A stretch of DNA of 64,000 nt from Sequoia sempervirens. Taxonomy: Eukaryota; Streptophyta; Pinopsida; Cupressales; Cupressaceae. Positions 44,824-57,930 of this stretch are shown here, piece after piece. Below the pieces are notes generated by a model that was not told where the DNA came from, did no database searches, and was given only the letters and a program-made list of their open reading frames with translations. Position numbers and translations under genes: made by a program. The stretch is from the NCBI GenBank assembly GCA_007258455.2, contig VDFB02018507.1, positions 363,578 through 427,577 of the forward strand, read 5' to 3'. Position 1 is the first letter of the stretch; each line of letters begins with the position of its first letter.

Positions 44824-45253
44824 TGTTTGCCTACGGAATGGAATTCTAATCTGACGTACTACTGGCAAACTTGTAATATGCAGAACATAGGATAAAACAG
44901 TAAACAGAAAGATATCATAGTAAAATGCCAGAAACTTTATTCATTCTCAGGAATATCATGTACAAAGAGTATCACGATGCTTACAATATAACCATTGGCA
45001 ACAAAACTCATTCCTTCCTCCTTCCCGACTACATCCACTCGACTACATATAACGCTCGGTGGTGGTTAGACAACCAACCGACACGACGTTTCATAACAAC
45101 ATTACATTAACATTAATCTAAACATATTTTCCCGAAAGTACATGACATTACATGACATTATTATTCTTTACTAACTATTGTTTTATTTGACAATTGGCCG
45201 ACTACGACCGAGGCCGACTACAGCCGACAACAAAGTAAAATATCCGACTAACA
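44824..45253 (-). repeat. 5' LTR of the Ty3 element
   Basis: 430 bp, TG...CA bounded, about 97.7% identical to the LTR at 33434-33864. It carries the promoter for the element on the - strand; no unambiguous TATA box was identified. Confidence 0.95.
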
Positions 45254-48058
45254 CTATGTATGTACTTCAAAATTTAAAATCATGATGACCTAATCTCTTG
45301 TTCACCCTTCAGCATAAAAGGGCTCAATGCCTCATTAAAAATGTAAATATGAATGAAAGGCAGATCTGAAACAAAAGATGACTAATATAATCAATGCTCT
45401 CTTAACATGTTCCTTTGACTGTTACATTGAATTATGAGAAATAAGATATTTTGCTCAATTTTTTTTCACCACGCTGAATTAGACTGCTTTATGAATTCTT
45501 TTATATTATAGCAGTCTTGTTTGATGGCAGTTCTAAATGATGACTATTTTTTGATGCTTGATGACTCTCATGTATGAATATGAATGAGAGGCGTCCTTAT
45601 GATATGTCGGGCTCAACCCTTGTGGGAGCCCGTTTTGCTCCACATACTTGATGAAAATGATCACGAACATAATGAACCTGTTCCTGCACATTGAAACAAA
45701 CAAGTTAGTAAAAATAATCGAAGCTAAAAGCTTCCATTGAACTTCGTTTTCCCTGATTGTCAACCTTTGTAACTCAATCATCTGGTGAATGCTTGATTGA
45801 ATGTATATTACATTCATGTTGGTAGCATAGGCATGAAGTAGAATGTAATTTATCATTGCTTGGAGTAAAACTTTAACATCATTCTTTTTACAATCTTGCA
45901 GGTTCATGGAGCGTGGAATCAAGATTGTTGTAGCTTGAAGATGCAACAACTGAAGACATCGAGCAAAAGCGGTTCATCATCACATGAAATGATGAATTTC
46001 TTCTCTCCTTTGTGTTTACGTTATCTTCAGTAGTGCAGTAGTTCATCCTATTTTGTATTCATCATTTGATTAAGATAATCAAATTCAGTTACTCCCGCGG
46101 CTTGTGCGGGATTTCAGTTTTTACAAAATGAATAAAAAGCATTATTATGCAAATGTCTAATTTTTTGTTTCAAATACTTGCATAATAAGATTGTAATCAA
46201 AATGTAAACTGATCTTTATGATGAAAAATGAATACTTAGCGTAAAAAAATTGGAAATTTTTGTACCTATCAATGATGAATTTAATTCAGCTCTACTTGTT
46301 TGAGCTCGTAGTGAAAAACAGGTAACAATTATAAAGACAACTTATGTTTATTTATTTATTTTAAAGAAGAGTGGCTCACATCATAAAGTTCTTTTAAAAC
46401 AAGGCCAAAAAGTGTTAGCACTAGGCATAGGATACAAGTGACTTACATGTTATTATTTAATAGTGACATTGAAAGGAATAATTAAAAATGATATTTAATT
46501 AATAGTTCTAAAAAAAATCAATTTATTGTATTAAGGGAAATTGTTTTTTGAAATAAAATTCAAAAAAGAAATGAAAAAGAAAAAAAGAGTTTTGTTAAAA
46601 GGCAAAAAGAAAAAAGTGGTTTTTAGAAAAAGTAATTAAAAAAAAAAAAAACATTTATTTTCCTAAAATAGCTCTAAAAAGGTTTTAAAAGGAGGTTGAG
46701 TCTTTAGAATAAGGGTTAGACTAAATATTGCATTTGCTATTTACTCTAAGTGAGAAAATGAGTTTTCATATTTTTTAAGGACAAAAACCCTCTTGGAATA
46801 CTAGTTTTAGGGACAAAAATCCTCCTAGCTGAAAAGAGTGATTTGATTCATATGTCACCTATGCGTTGAAAATATTGGGTTTTGGGGATCAAAACCCTCA
46901 AAATCCAATGAAGAAATTTCATACAGAGATTGCCATGGTGTGGAAGGTGAAAAAATTCTAGCTTGTGTTGCAAGGTTAAGAACTATTTTTCTAGTTATGT
47001 TTACTAGAGATTTTTGATGTGTTTTGACATGTTTTTTGGCATGAAGGGATTTATGATGCAGATTTAAGACATTTTTGGGCTTGTGAAGTGAGTAAAGGAG
47101 GTTTCTTCTTGAAACCAAGAAAAAAGGTGAACTATCATAGTCTAATATTGATTGCATTTCATGTGTTTGGGGTTATTTTATTATTTTTTTAAGCAATATA
47201 GATGTTCATGCTTGTTGGGGAGTTGGGGTTTGATGTTTGTAGTAATTATGTGGATTTTGGATATGTTATACCTACTATACCAACATTAATAAGTTTAATT
47301 TTTGACATGCAAGGTGAATGATGTCTCATTCTATTTGATGTCTATTGTGTTCATGGTGCTTTGGGTTCAATTTTGTGATTTTTATAGTAGGTTTTAGTTT
47401 AAATGCATGTTGAGTATTGGTGTTGAACATACTCTTTGCAATATTTTAGAGTGTTATTAGTGTTGGTTAGACTTGCTATGCAATGTTTATCAACCATAAA
47501 TGGATTTCATAGTGATCTACTTAAGTTTGAGATGAATTTATGTAACCTGCATCAATTATGTTTTAGTTTGGGGTGTGTTTCCTTCATTTTTGGGTTCTTG
47601 CATTAATATGCAGAGGAGTTTGTAACATGTTATCGAAGTGCATCTAACCTTTTTGATAGTATGACATCAAATATAGAGTGATATCAAACCTACATCAACC
47701 TCTTGTATTTACTATTGAAGTATTCTTCATGTTGGTTACTTGAATATATTATTTATCAATGCTATGAAATGAGACTAAAAGAAAAAATCAACCTAAGTGA
47801 GCTTAAGAGTAAGGTGTGAATAGGTCCTAAAATCTAATAAGCTAGAGAAAGTACCAATATCAGACCAACACCTACCTTAAGTGAAACTTAGGGATGCACT
47901 AAACTAATGCATAAAAAAAATGAATGCGTCTCAATAATTAGGACTAATGATGTACCCATTGGTACATAAATAATATCTCACAACTAGATAAAAGGAGAAA
48001 ACCTCATGAGAAAAGCTCCTCTCCAAAAAATGTAAACATGTGAAAGGACTCAAGAACA
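45254..48058. other. Non-coding; left LTR of the copia element probably at the right edge
   Basis: No gene. Two short GC hairpins stand out: gggctc..gagccc near 45608-45632 and cccgc..gcggg near 46096-46112. The ggacaaaaaccctc and ggacaaaaatcctc phrases at 46781-46826 are shared with 11.04 kb and 20.8 kb. A 90-bp stretch at 47764-47850 is shared with 54398-54490. The copia 3' LTR probably ends at 48058 (+ strand ..caagaaca next to a C-run). Confidence 0.4.
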
Positions 48059-48064
48059 CCCCCC
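48059..48064 (-). other. Candidate polypurine tract of the copia element
   Basis: On the - strand TTGGGGGG directly precedes TGTTCTTGAG, a plausible LTR start. It lies just downstream of the RNase H remnant, where the PPT is expected. Confidence 0.4.
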
Positions 48065-48179
48065 AAGGATAACTTCTTTCACAACAAGAATTGCTAACAA
48101 ATGAAAATAGCAAGGTGAGGACAAAGGTTTAGTGAAGATTTCCATAACCTACTTCTTAGTAGGAAAATACTTTGAGAGA

Positions 48180-48760
48180 TGGCCATCATGGAAAAGTTTT
48201 CAAATGAAATACATATGTATCTTGATGTGCTTATTCCTTTGATTTTTAACTATTTTGTGTGTAATATGAATGGAACTTTACTTATTATACCATAGAAGAA
48301 TAGGAGTATCAAGTGGTAGACCAAACTTAGTCATAATCAATTGAAGTCACAAAATTACTTGGCAAGCAAAACATACACCAAAATACTCACCCTTAGTGGA
48401 TGATAATGCAATATAAATTTTATTCTTGCAAGACCATACAACTAGACCAGAACCAAGGAAAAAAAAGACCCAAAAGTGGACTTTCATGAGTCAACATCAC
48501 CTACCCAATATGAGTTGGTGAAACCTACTACCTAAAGCTTCTAGTGCTTATTGAATGTCGAAACATGTAGTGCCTCAAATATATCTTGAAATTCACTTGG
48601 CTACCTTCTAGTGACTCTCATGAGGATCATGGAAAAATTGGGAGGCGAGCCCAACAATAAAAGTAATATTAGGATGCAAGTGTCTCAAATATAAGAGACT
48701 ACCCACCAACTATATATAAAATGACATCAACATTGAGTGCGGTGCAAGTGGTAATCAGAG
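48180..48760 (-). pseudogene. Copia RNase H remnant
   Basis: Blocks LVGSLIYLRHLHPNITFIVG, then VVWSCKNKIYIALSSTKGEY and SSIHITHKIVKNQRNKHIKI follow the order of the copia RNase H (VGSLIYL, SKKQ..ALSSTEAEY, NPVFH..RTKHIE). Several stops. Confidence 0.75.
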
Positions 48761-48940
48761 TGACACCTAAATAAAATGGTTTAGGAGATGGATTACAATC
48801 ATTAATGCTAAAATGATGAAAATCAATGGCATAAATTTTTGATGTATGGAGATAACATCAATAGAATAAAGAAATTTCTAATTAATAAAGAAGTGCAAAA
48901 GCCTAATATTTTTCATGTCAAAGTGATTCATCAATGAGCG

Positions 48941-49135
48941 TCATATATTTGAAAGCATGGAGGAGGTACTAGTAAAAATCAAATCATATACACACAAGAC
49001 TGGTATCAAAATACCAACTTCATGTCTATGGATATAGATTGCGTGATAAGAGTGGAAACGTGTGAAACTAGATGCAAGTAGGAAACCATATAAATTTTCA
49101 TACCAAGTCCAAGAGGCTTGTTTGGAATCATACAA
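48941..49135 (-). pseudogene. Copia reverse transcriptase fragment
   Basis: YDSKQASWTWYENLYGFL corresponds to the LYGLKQAxRxWY block. It is followed by ILIPVLCVYDLIFTS where the catalytic YVDD should be; the box reads CVYD, so the active site is destroyed. Confidence 0.8.
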
Positions 49136-49874
49136 AGAACATATTATCCTATAAACAAGAGAAGGGTCCTACATAAATCTTGGAGTCTAATCCATGTAAA
49201 TCTCCTCATGAAGATCATCATGCAAGAATACACTCTTCACATCCATTTGGTAAAGAGGTCATCTCAAATATGTAGCAAAAGAAATGAGAAAGTGAACATA
49301 GTCCATATTGGGTATAGGGGAAAATGTATCAGAGTAGTCAATACCCTCAACTTATGAAAAACCCTTAGTAATAAGACATGACTTATACTACTCAATAGAA
49401 ACATTTTATTACATACTTGATGCTACACCTAATTTCATCAAACCATATTTTTTCCTTTAGGAAGAGAAACCAAATCTCATGTGATTCTTCATCAAGGAAG
49501 AATACTCCTCAACCATAGCATCATCCCACTTTGGAATGTCAAAAGCATCTCTAAAACTTTATGGATCAGTACATACAACATGACTCAAAATATTGGTGTT
49601 AGAAGTGTGGGAGTGAGTATGATGAAAATCATAGGATCACTAGCTAAAGATCCAACCTTCCAAATAGTATTGTAGGCTCATTGAGGCAAAGCATGAGTAG
49701 TAGGAGGAAAAATAGTGGTATAGGAGGTGTTTGTATAAAACCACCATCTTAAGTATCCTCTAGAGAATATGTATCCTCATGAGATGAAAAAGGTGAAGCA
49801 GGTAGAGAGGAAGAAGAATTGAATGTAGAATTTGATTGTGGGAAAGACTAATCAAAATAGACATCTATGTGAAA

Positions 49875-50153
49875 TTAGATATCTCTTGTGATAGGAGAAA
49901 ACAACTGATAATCCTTCACATCCTCACAATATCCAACAAAGATGAAGGGTTGAATCTTCTTCTCCATTACCTTATGTTGACCATCTAGTATGAATGCCCA
50001 AACCTCACTACTAAATACCCTGAAGAAGAAAATATTAGGCTTGATATCAAATTGAGCCTCATCTAGAGTGATATTTAGAACTACCTTGTGGGAAATGTGG
50101 TTATAAATATAGTTAGCACAATTGATGTCCTCAACCAAAAAAAGATGGGTCAT
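49875..50153 (-). pseudogene. Copia integrase C-terminal fragment
   Basis: EDINCANYIYNHISHKVV, then FFRVFSSEVWAFILDGQHKV and IQPFIFVGYCEDVKDYQLF match the NR-P...T P-E....KP....LRVFG and C-F-GY....K-Y-L-P blocks of copia integrase. Confidence 0.7.
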
Positions 50154-50396
50154 AGACTAATATTGAAGCATACAATTGGCCATCTCCCTTAGTGATTTTT
50201 TATTTCATTCAACAATACAATTCTATTAAGGAGTATAAGTAATTGAATACTAATGATGGATTTCATGCTCAATGTAATAGTCCTAAAATTATTGGTTAAC
50301 ATATTCCCCCCATAGCCTACATATAGTTTCCAATAGAAAAACTTGGTTGCTTCTCCACGAAAGCCTTGAAAATCTTGAAAGTGGTGAAGCAATCAC

Positions 50397-50714
50397 TCAT
50401 GTACTTGAGAAAGTACACCCATGTATGGCAAGAGTAATCCTCAATGAAAGTAAGAACATACTCGAATTTTGGAAAAGGAGTGGGAAAGAATATAAGGTCA
50501 CTTTTACCAACTCAAGTAAGGTAGAAGCATGGTGGGCCTTACCATTAGGAAAGGGTTCTTGATGATTTTTCCCAAGAACACAACCTTGACACACACCTTT
50601 TATGTGTGAAACCTTAGGAAGACCAAGTACCATCTTCTGGGTACGAAATTGTTGTATATACCTATAATTGACTTGGCCAAAGCATTCATACCAAAGTTTA
50701 CTCAAGGAATTCAC
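50397..50714 (-). pseudogene. Copia GAG-pre-integrase domain
   Basis: LWYECFGQVNYRYIQQFRTQ, then GLPKVSHIKGVCQGCVLGKN and HQEPFP match the LWHxRLGHxN...C..C..GK....F pattern of the zinc-binding domain before integrase. The zinc-ligand His of the LWH-R-GH motif is partly lost. Confidence 0.8.
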
Positions 50715-52399
50715 ATGGGAAATATGTGATGAACCACTAGATGACTCAAAAGCATGGAACTTGCATAATTTGGACCTACGATCAACTCTTCCTAAATCAA
50801 TAATTGTCTATAGATGATGGAGATCATGAATGAAAACATGTGGAAAAATATCAACTGTCTTACCCACCCAGTACAAAAAATATTTTAGATGAAGAGAAGA
50901 TTAATAAAAATATTGGGAACAAGGAGAACATCATTAATTTAACCATTAATCATCTATATAGTTCCTAACCCCAAAATTAGAATATGTGAAGAGTTACCCA
51001 CTATAATCTAAGAAGTACTACTATTAAAAAAGAGTCTCAAGTAGATTAGATGAATGATTTATGTGATGTGAGGCTAATGAAGTAAGAAACCAACCCTCAC
51101 TCACATACTCACAACAATCTGAAAATTCAACTTAGAAATGGTTTGAAACAACACAAAAATCTGCAAGAAGTATTCTTCTTTGTTCATTCAAAATTTCTTA
51201 GAAATTCAAGAATTACATAGCATAACTAAAACTAATGGTTGTGCAACCATATTGGCCAACAAAAATCATTACAAATCTGAAGTATAACTGATATAAAATA
51301 GAAAATATCAATACAAAATTTATCTCATTCAACTTGACTTCTATCACAAGCCTCCAACATCTTCACCCTGCAATCTTCATTGGAAATCACTACTACAATC
51401 AAACCATGAAATCATAAATCTTCTTGCTGCTATAGCACACCTCCAAACCTACAACAAAAATATCTTCTTGGTCTCTTTCAACCTTCTTTCAGCTGAATCT
51501 ATCAAGCTCCCTTCACACAAACTTCACTAGCTCACTATCTCCCAAAACGTGGAGCTCACTAGCTCCCTAAAACATGGGCTTCTATGCAAATAGAAATTTG
51601 CTACAATGGAGTCTTCAAATCCTCTCTTCAATCCGTTAGCATCTCCTCAACTCACCTACAAAAACTCCCAAATCCATCTTCCCAAATGATAAGGCCTCAT
51701 TAAATAGAAGTTTTAGAATGAGAAAACCACTATGGTTTTCCAAAACCATAGAAAATCTACACCCCATTTGGAGAAATAATCATAAAAATAATAAAATTAA
51801 CCAATGCTCATATGGCCTTCACATGGGCACCTAAACCATGGCCAATCAAATTTGGTTAATTATAGCATCTTCATTGATCTTTGGCAGCCCCAACGGCTCC
51901 AAATATGAACATGCACCAACATGCAAAGCTTGTGGCATAAACATGCAAATACATGCACCCCAAGTGGTCCCCACCTTGAAATGGGATGCCCAAGAAGAAT
52001 ATTTTCCAATTTATGCCTTAGAAACATTTATCGTTGCATAATTTCCACCAAAATTATAATCACAATTTGCCACAAAGTAAATTACATAGTTGTAAATTAT
52101 TTTTTTTATTTTGCACACACCTTATCCCTTATTGAAAATAAATAAAAAATTAAAGAGCAATATTTTTGGTGATGCAATATTACTAGTACCTCAAGATTCT
52201 CCTGCATTAGAGGCTCCATAGTAGACAATCCAGATATGTGCTTTAAAAGATAAATCTTATACAAAAAGTACATGGCCTTTTCCCATGCCGCTAGAATAAA
52301 ACTTAAAGGGTGAAATGGTGTGCTATTGCATGGATTTATCTAATGCTTCTAGTCTTTTCCAACATATAGTAATTGCATATCCCATTTTTCCATAAAATA

Positions 52400-53199
52400 T
52401 ATAATGATTTCCTAATTTCTTCTTTTCCTTAGAGGAAGACTCACCAGACTTTGAAGATTTATCATTTTTAGGAGTAGATTAATGTTTTTGATTTAAATTA
52501 TACTTTGTCTTGGGAGAACTCTCATAAATTGATATAAATTTTTTCTTAGGCTTCTATGTCTTCTTTCATTTCCCTTTGGATGATTGTGGGATCAATACAT
52601 GAGTTTTGGAACTAGAAAATGGCTCTAATTGTGCCAACTTAGCCTGTTCCTATGTTGAGTGATCACAAAATACCTCAAAAGAAGGCATGGTAAATGTATC
52701 TCCCAATGCATCTATATTAGAATAGAAATTAGAAGAAAAAACTTGAAATGACCCTTAAAGCTTATAAAAGATAAAAAATACATCATTTATCATCTTTATC
52801 CTTCTACAATACTGCAAAAGTGATATAAGTGACTTGAATTTCACTAGAAAGTCCTCAATAGAATGAAAGGAATTAAGTGCAAGATTAGTTAATTCTTCTT
52901 CAATTTGTAATTGCTATAACTCATTAATAGTACCAAATAACTCCTTGTATTTATCCTAGATCTACTTAGGATTTTACCAAGATTCAATGGGAAACTATAG
53001 GCTATCTAAAAAATGCAATGCAATTAAACCTATTGCCTCATCCATATTGTCCCTATATAGGAAACTATCTCATATTCTTGACTAAACTCAGGTAGATTTT
53101 GATCTAATGTGGACCACAATCCATTAGAATTGAGTAATTTGGTCATCTGAGGTTTCCAGGTGTGATAGTTGTGTGGCATTAGATGCTCAATACCACCAT
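52400..53199 (-). pseudogene. Copia gag remnant
   Basis: Near 53199-53060 the - strand reads HNYHTWKPQMTKLLNSNGLW, the NYxxWKxxMxxLLxSxxLW start of copia gag (UBN2-type). The rest is eroded. Confidence 0.65.
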
Positions 53200-53200
53200 A

Positions 53201-55796
53201 TTTGATTGATTTTTGTTTGTATAAAAAAGATTAATTTTCTAGAAATTATTTTTTTATCCTTTGATATATTTTAGAAATAAGATTCACCACCTCACATAGA
53301 AAAATGAAATTGTTTTGCAAAAAATATTTATATTACAAAAAATAAATAGTTCACTTTAGATTGAATCTCTATGTACTTGGTGAATAATATAAAAAATATG
53401 ATTTTATGATTATGTAGATCATAGAGGTAGCTTTCCAACACTACGAGAATTAAAAAAATGAGGATTTGAGAAAAAAAATGAGCATAGAAGCCCCAAAAGA
53501 AGATTCAACTTCAATAGATGACAAAATGCACCAACAATAAAATCTAAAAAAATACCAGCACACTAGAAAGTGCTCAAAACCATATTTCCAACGACTATTT
53601 ATTTTAAAAAATATGACTATATTCCCAAGTTATGTCAAAAAGAAAAATAACTACTTTATGGCATGAAAGAAGAGTAGTGGTTGGTGGGTGGTGATTGGGT
53701 GGATAGTCAGTGAACACCATTAGACGAGGCAACGACCCAACGATGAGGTAGTGGTGACCAAATAGAATGTTAGTAGTGACTTGGTAAATAGCAAGAGGAA
53801 GGGTGGCAATTAGACTAAGTCATAGAATGGTGGCAACAAGTTGGTCAGTGGTAGTAAATGTTGGTTGAGGGGTGGTGGAGAGGATTAAACCATTAGTGGT
53901 TAAATTGGAAAAATTAGCTAATTGATAGTGACAAAGTCTTTTTCTAAACAAATTCTAGAAAGGATTTCATGATGTTAGAAAATATATATAACATCAAGAA
54001 ACATCAAATAACTAATGACACTAGCCCTTACTTCACGTGCTATCGAAAAAATAGCGGTCATTGAAAATTATATTAGGTCATTGAGATATTTTGTAGGCAC
54101 ATTATAAAATTGACATAGGGAGGTCTTGTTTTTGTGCAAGAGTATTAGGACCTTGTACAACGCCATATGATTGCAAGTATTTGTAGTTGTCTGGTAAGAA
54201 ATTTATTGGTTCTAAGATTTACAACGATGTTGGAGTAATGGTGAACCCATAGGTACACCAATATATCGATAAAAGCCAAAAATATTCCATAATTGATAAT
54301 TGCAATGAAAAGTTGTATTATCTCAGAAAAAATAACTATAGAAATAAGACAATGAAAAGAAATAACCTCACTATACTATGTCAAGTGTTTAAGTCTTATG
54401 AAATAAGATAAAAAGAAAAAACAACCTGAGTAAGCTTTAGACTAAGAGGTGAATAGATTCTAAAGTCTAACTAGTTAGATAAAGTACCACATTCACCAAC
54501 AACACTAATATGGATCAGTGCCTACTCTATTGGGCAACATAGTCATGAATAATAAAGAGGAAAGAGATATAATCAGACGAAATTTCAATAGAAGTATATT
54601 TTATTTACATGAAAATCAAAGATTATATCACATGTAATGGACATACTTAATAATCAATCTTAAAACTACAATAGCCCATATGCAACAAAATAAGGATCAT
54701 TATAAAGAATTTGTAATACATTAAAAATAGTCACCTTCATCTAACCCTTATTACAATCACACTAACAAACATGGTGAGAGAAAATGCATAGTTGCGACTA
54801 TACATTTTCTTAAATCATTACAAAATTCCACAAATATATACTAGTACATGTAGATGTGCTTTTACAAACTCTTCCTACTCTTAAAAAGATGTAAGCCTTC
54901 ATTTGCAACTCATATTGGTAGTGTTTGATACCTTAAAATCAATTGCAAAATTTTTTAGACAAGAAAATTGGCTCAATGACCAACCCCTTTGATGTTGAAT
55001 GAACTTGTAGTTGTATCTCTCATGTAGGAAAAAATTGTGATCAATGTTAAAGGGTGTGCAAATCTACATTAAACTTGGAAATATTTGAAGTGGTATACTA
55101 TAGAGGATTCACATACTTATCGAGCATTATTTCTCCTTGAATTATGGCCTAAGATGTTTAGTTGCACATATAGGGCATGGAGAAATATTTATCTTTAATT
55201 TATAAATATCCTTTGCATTAATGGTGATTTGGCTTGTGACATGCTAGGGCATGGAGGATCTCGTGAAATACACTTGAGTGATGACTTAGAGATGGCATGA
55301 GGAACATGAGGGCTTGAAACCCTAATCATCACATTGATGGCCACATGGGCATCTTGATCTCTTTTCATCATCATGAGTGCATGTAAATCCATGTCTTAGA
55401 GATGAAAATTTGTTTTTGGGCTAAGAAAATAGATTAGGTAGTTGTAGGGTCTTATGGGGTCATTAATGGTGACACGAGTTGTCTAGAGAGGTAGATAGGA
55501 AGGAATAGTGCAAAGCACAAGAGTTTCAGAGTCTTAAGGGTCAGGGAAATCTCATGGCCCATACTACTGCTAGGAATTAGGGTTTAGGAGTAGGGTATGC
55601 TTTATACTTAAAGTAAATAGGTAAGGGAATATTTGCATTTGCAACTTTGAAAGGACATATGAAGGAAGTTAGCGGGAGTTGGGGATAAAAAAATCTTGAG
55701 AAATTCATTCCTTTAGACATACAAATAGGGGCAAGTTCAAACCAACAATCTTGATAAGGTAATGTAGTGAAAAATATAATAGATTGAGGTCCGTGA
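53201..55796. other. Non-coding, partly LTR-like
   Basis: No gene. About 53680-53890 is a degenerate GGTGG/GGTGGTG-rich low-complexity tract. Positions 54398-54490 share sequence with 47764-47850, a possible copia LTR remnant. Confidence 0.4.
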
Positions 55797-56238
55797 TACT
55801 TCATACCTTGAACCATATTATAAGTATTCCCACACCATTGATTTCAAAAAGTGTATAGAATAAAAAGTCAAAAGTTAGGGATTAGGGATACCAAGGAAAA
55901 TGGACTTGGGTAAAGGGATTGTTGAAACTTTGACATTGGTAAATAACTTAGTTCAAATGCTAGGGTTCCAACGAAAATCATGCTAGAAAGATGAAGTCCA
56001 AAATATTGACAAAGTAAGGGAAAAGACAATAATTTGGGTATACTTCGTACCTTGAATCATATTAGAAGTATTCCCACATCATTGATTTCAAAAGTGTATA
56101 AAATAAAAATTCAAAAGTGAGGGATTAGGGATACCCAGGAAAAGGACATGGGTAAAGGGATGGTTGAAACTTTAACACTGGTAAATAACTTAGTTCAAAT
56201 GTTGGGGTTCAGATGGAAATCATGTTGAGAAGGAGAAG
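55797..56238. repeat. Two-copy tandem repeat, period 244 bp
   Basis: Positions 55797-55996 and 56041-56238 are about 88% identical (e.g. 'aagtattcccaca' and 'ctggtaaataacttagttca'). Confidence 0.85.
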
Positions 56239-57846
56239 TTTGATATCTCAATAATAATAAAGCAAACAATGAAGTTGGGTAGAAATGCATACCAAGAAAG
56301 GAAGCTCTGAAAATATGACATAGGAATAGTCCTTAGAAAAGCGAACAACAAAAACTCCACACATAAAACCTATTAGGATCCTAGCAACTTCTAACACACA
56401 ATAGGCACATGAGGGTTGGCAAAGGCTAACAATTAGGCAAGATTGATAAATGGAGACCCATACAAATATTTCTTAGATTAGTTATATGTGATGTGCAAAA
56501 TGAGGCCTAAGTGCACAAAAGTGTTGTGACTCAAACAAAAATTTGGCACTGTCAAATTGATTCATAACACATCAAATATCTATTTAAGATGTTTGCATTT
56601 TATAAAAAAACATAAAAGTCTCTTATTTTGAATAGAAGTGTTGAATAGGCATGTGTTCTTTTACTGCATAACAAAAAAACAATAATTTTAAATTTTTATT
56701 TTTTTTGGTCATAGGGAGCTTCCCCTTCAAATTTGAAGAGAGGTTTATCCTCACATGTTATTTCATTTTGTGTTGCACTTAATGTGCAAATTAATACACT
56801 AAAAAGGACAATCATTATAATTTTAAAACAATTATAAAATTGTAAGTTCTAAAAATATAACTATAAAGTGTATTAGAGGATAAAAAATATATATCTCATT
56901 CCAAACTGGTCATTAAAAAGTATTATAATATTTACTGTTATAAATATTTTAAATACATCATCTATTTAAAAACACTCATATCTTAAATACATCTATCTAA
57001 TAATCTTCAATTATTTTATTTATAAAAACTTATTTTATTTTACTTAAAAATTATTTTTAATTAATTTTTTTCATAAATAAATATTTCCTATTTAATTTAT
57101 TTTAATAAAAAAACAAAAAAACATTCCACACACGCACAAGTCTAACAAAAGAATTTACATATATGGTCACAACATTATACTCTACTACCTAAAATATGAG
57201 CCTATCTCCCACCTCTCCACCTAATATATTGAAATAATTATGATTTTTAAAAAATATTTTAAAATTGAATTTCAACTTACAAGAAAACTAATGCTATTTA
57301 GGTTTATTAAACGTCACTACCTTCATTCCACGCAAGCTTGCAAAACGTTTTGAACAATTATCAGTAGGCTATGTGATAATTTCGGAGAATAGGGATTTTT
57401 ACCCCTCTTTAATTTGAAGCAATAAATAATGAAATTGATAAAGACAAGTACAATTTTCACAGTGCAGCTTCTGTCAATAGTGACCGCCAAAACTGTTGAT
57501 TCCTTCATCTTTTATAAGCTGTCGAATTATATTTCTGTTCTCCAGTACATCACTTTTTAGGTGTAAAGCTATTGATTCCTTCTCTTTTTTAACATGTGGT
57601 CACATTTCCATTGAAATATGGAAGTGTGAAGTACAAAATTAAAACACAGTTAACAAAGCTTTCATACTTAAATTTGATTTCAAACATAAGTTTTACGTTT
57701 AAATTTCGCCTTCTGTTGCAGAGCATTTGCAGGTTTTTAAATACAGAAAGGAATATCTTAAATATTAGCTCAAATTGACGATTCTTGAATCTTTTCAAGA
57801 TTTTAAACGGATTTGAGCTTCAAATTCTTTTAATTTGTAGGAAAAG
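56239..57846. other. Upstream region of the HD-domain gene
   Basis: Very AT-rich spacer (56550-57300) leading into the promoter/5' UTR of the gene at 57847. No clear TATA box can be singled out. A 'aatttgtag|gaaaag' just before the ATG could be an acceptor of a 5' UTR intron. Confidence 0.35.
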
Positions 57847-57930
57847 ATGGACGCGGGACCGGAATTCCTTGACCGCGGGCATATGAAGACAATTTACGAC
57901 AATGTGCACCATAACATTCACTTAGACTCT
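57847..57930 (+). CDS. SAMHD1/VENOSA4-like dNTP triphosphohydrolase, first coding exon
   Basis: An 84-nt exon from ATG to a consensus donor (gactct|gtatgt) encoding MDAGPEFLDRGHMKTIYDNV followed by HHNIHLDS. The K-x-I-x-DNVHxNIxLD segment is the start of the HD-domain core of SAMHD1-type dNTP hydrolases (KHIHDPIHGHIELHP in animals, KHVHDNVHGNIYLD in plants). The protein degrades dNTPs and in plants (VENOSA4) affects chloroplast development and DNA replication stress (family knowledge). The next exon should encode the LxFIDTxQFQRLRxLKQLG segment. I did not find it before 64000, so a long first intron is likely. The first Met is taken as the start because an in-frame upstream ATG is absent nearby. 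Confidence 0.65.

Larger units (their letters stand above)
33434..45253 (-). mobile_element. Near-complete Ty3/gypsy LTR retrotransposon with extra 3' coding region
   Basis: An 11,820 bp element with two matching LTRs, PBS, PPT and the order gag-protease-RT-RNase H-integrase on the - strand. This order and the RT place it in Ty3/gypsy. The lack of a chromodomain and the TGGYGCCGTTGCC-type PBS suggest the non-chromovirus (Tat/Athila side) branch; the exact clade is uncertain. About 5 kb between integrase and the 3' LTR is additional coding or repeat sequence. The flanking tetramers are ccat and ctat, a possible 4-bp target duplication with one change. LTR divergence of about 2.3% indicates a moderately recent insertion. 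The coding frames carry several stops and frameshifts, so this copy is not autonomous. Confidence 0.92.
48180..53200 (-). mobile_element. Decayed Ty1/copia retrotransposon, internal region
   Basis: The - strand carries, right to left, gag (about 53199-52400), GAG-pre-integrase (50714-50397), integrase (50153-49875), reverse transcriptase (49135-48941) and RNase H (about 48760-48180). This order, with integrase before RT, defines copia. Frames are heavily broken. A 90-bp repeat at 47764 and 54398 may be remains of the two LTRs, although the flanking words are not fully collinear. Confidence 0.8.

Noticed and set aside
45600..45635. GC hairpin followed by T-rich sequence, like a bacterial terminator
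   Set aside because: The DNA is plant nuclear; Rho-independent terminators do not apply. It may be part of an old LTR.
49118..50562. + strand frames within the copia region
   Set aside because: Reverse readings of the decayed copia polyprotein.
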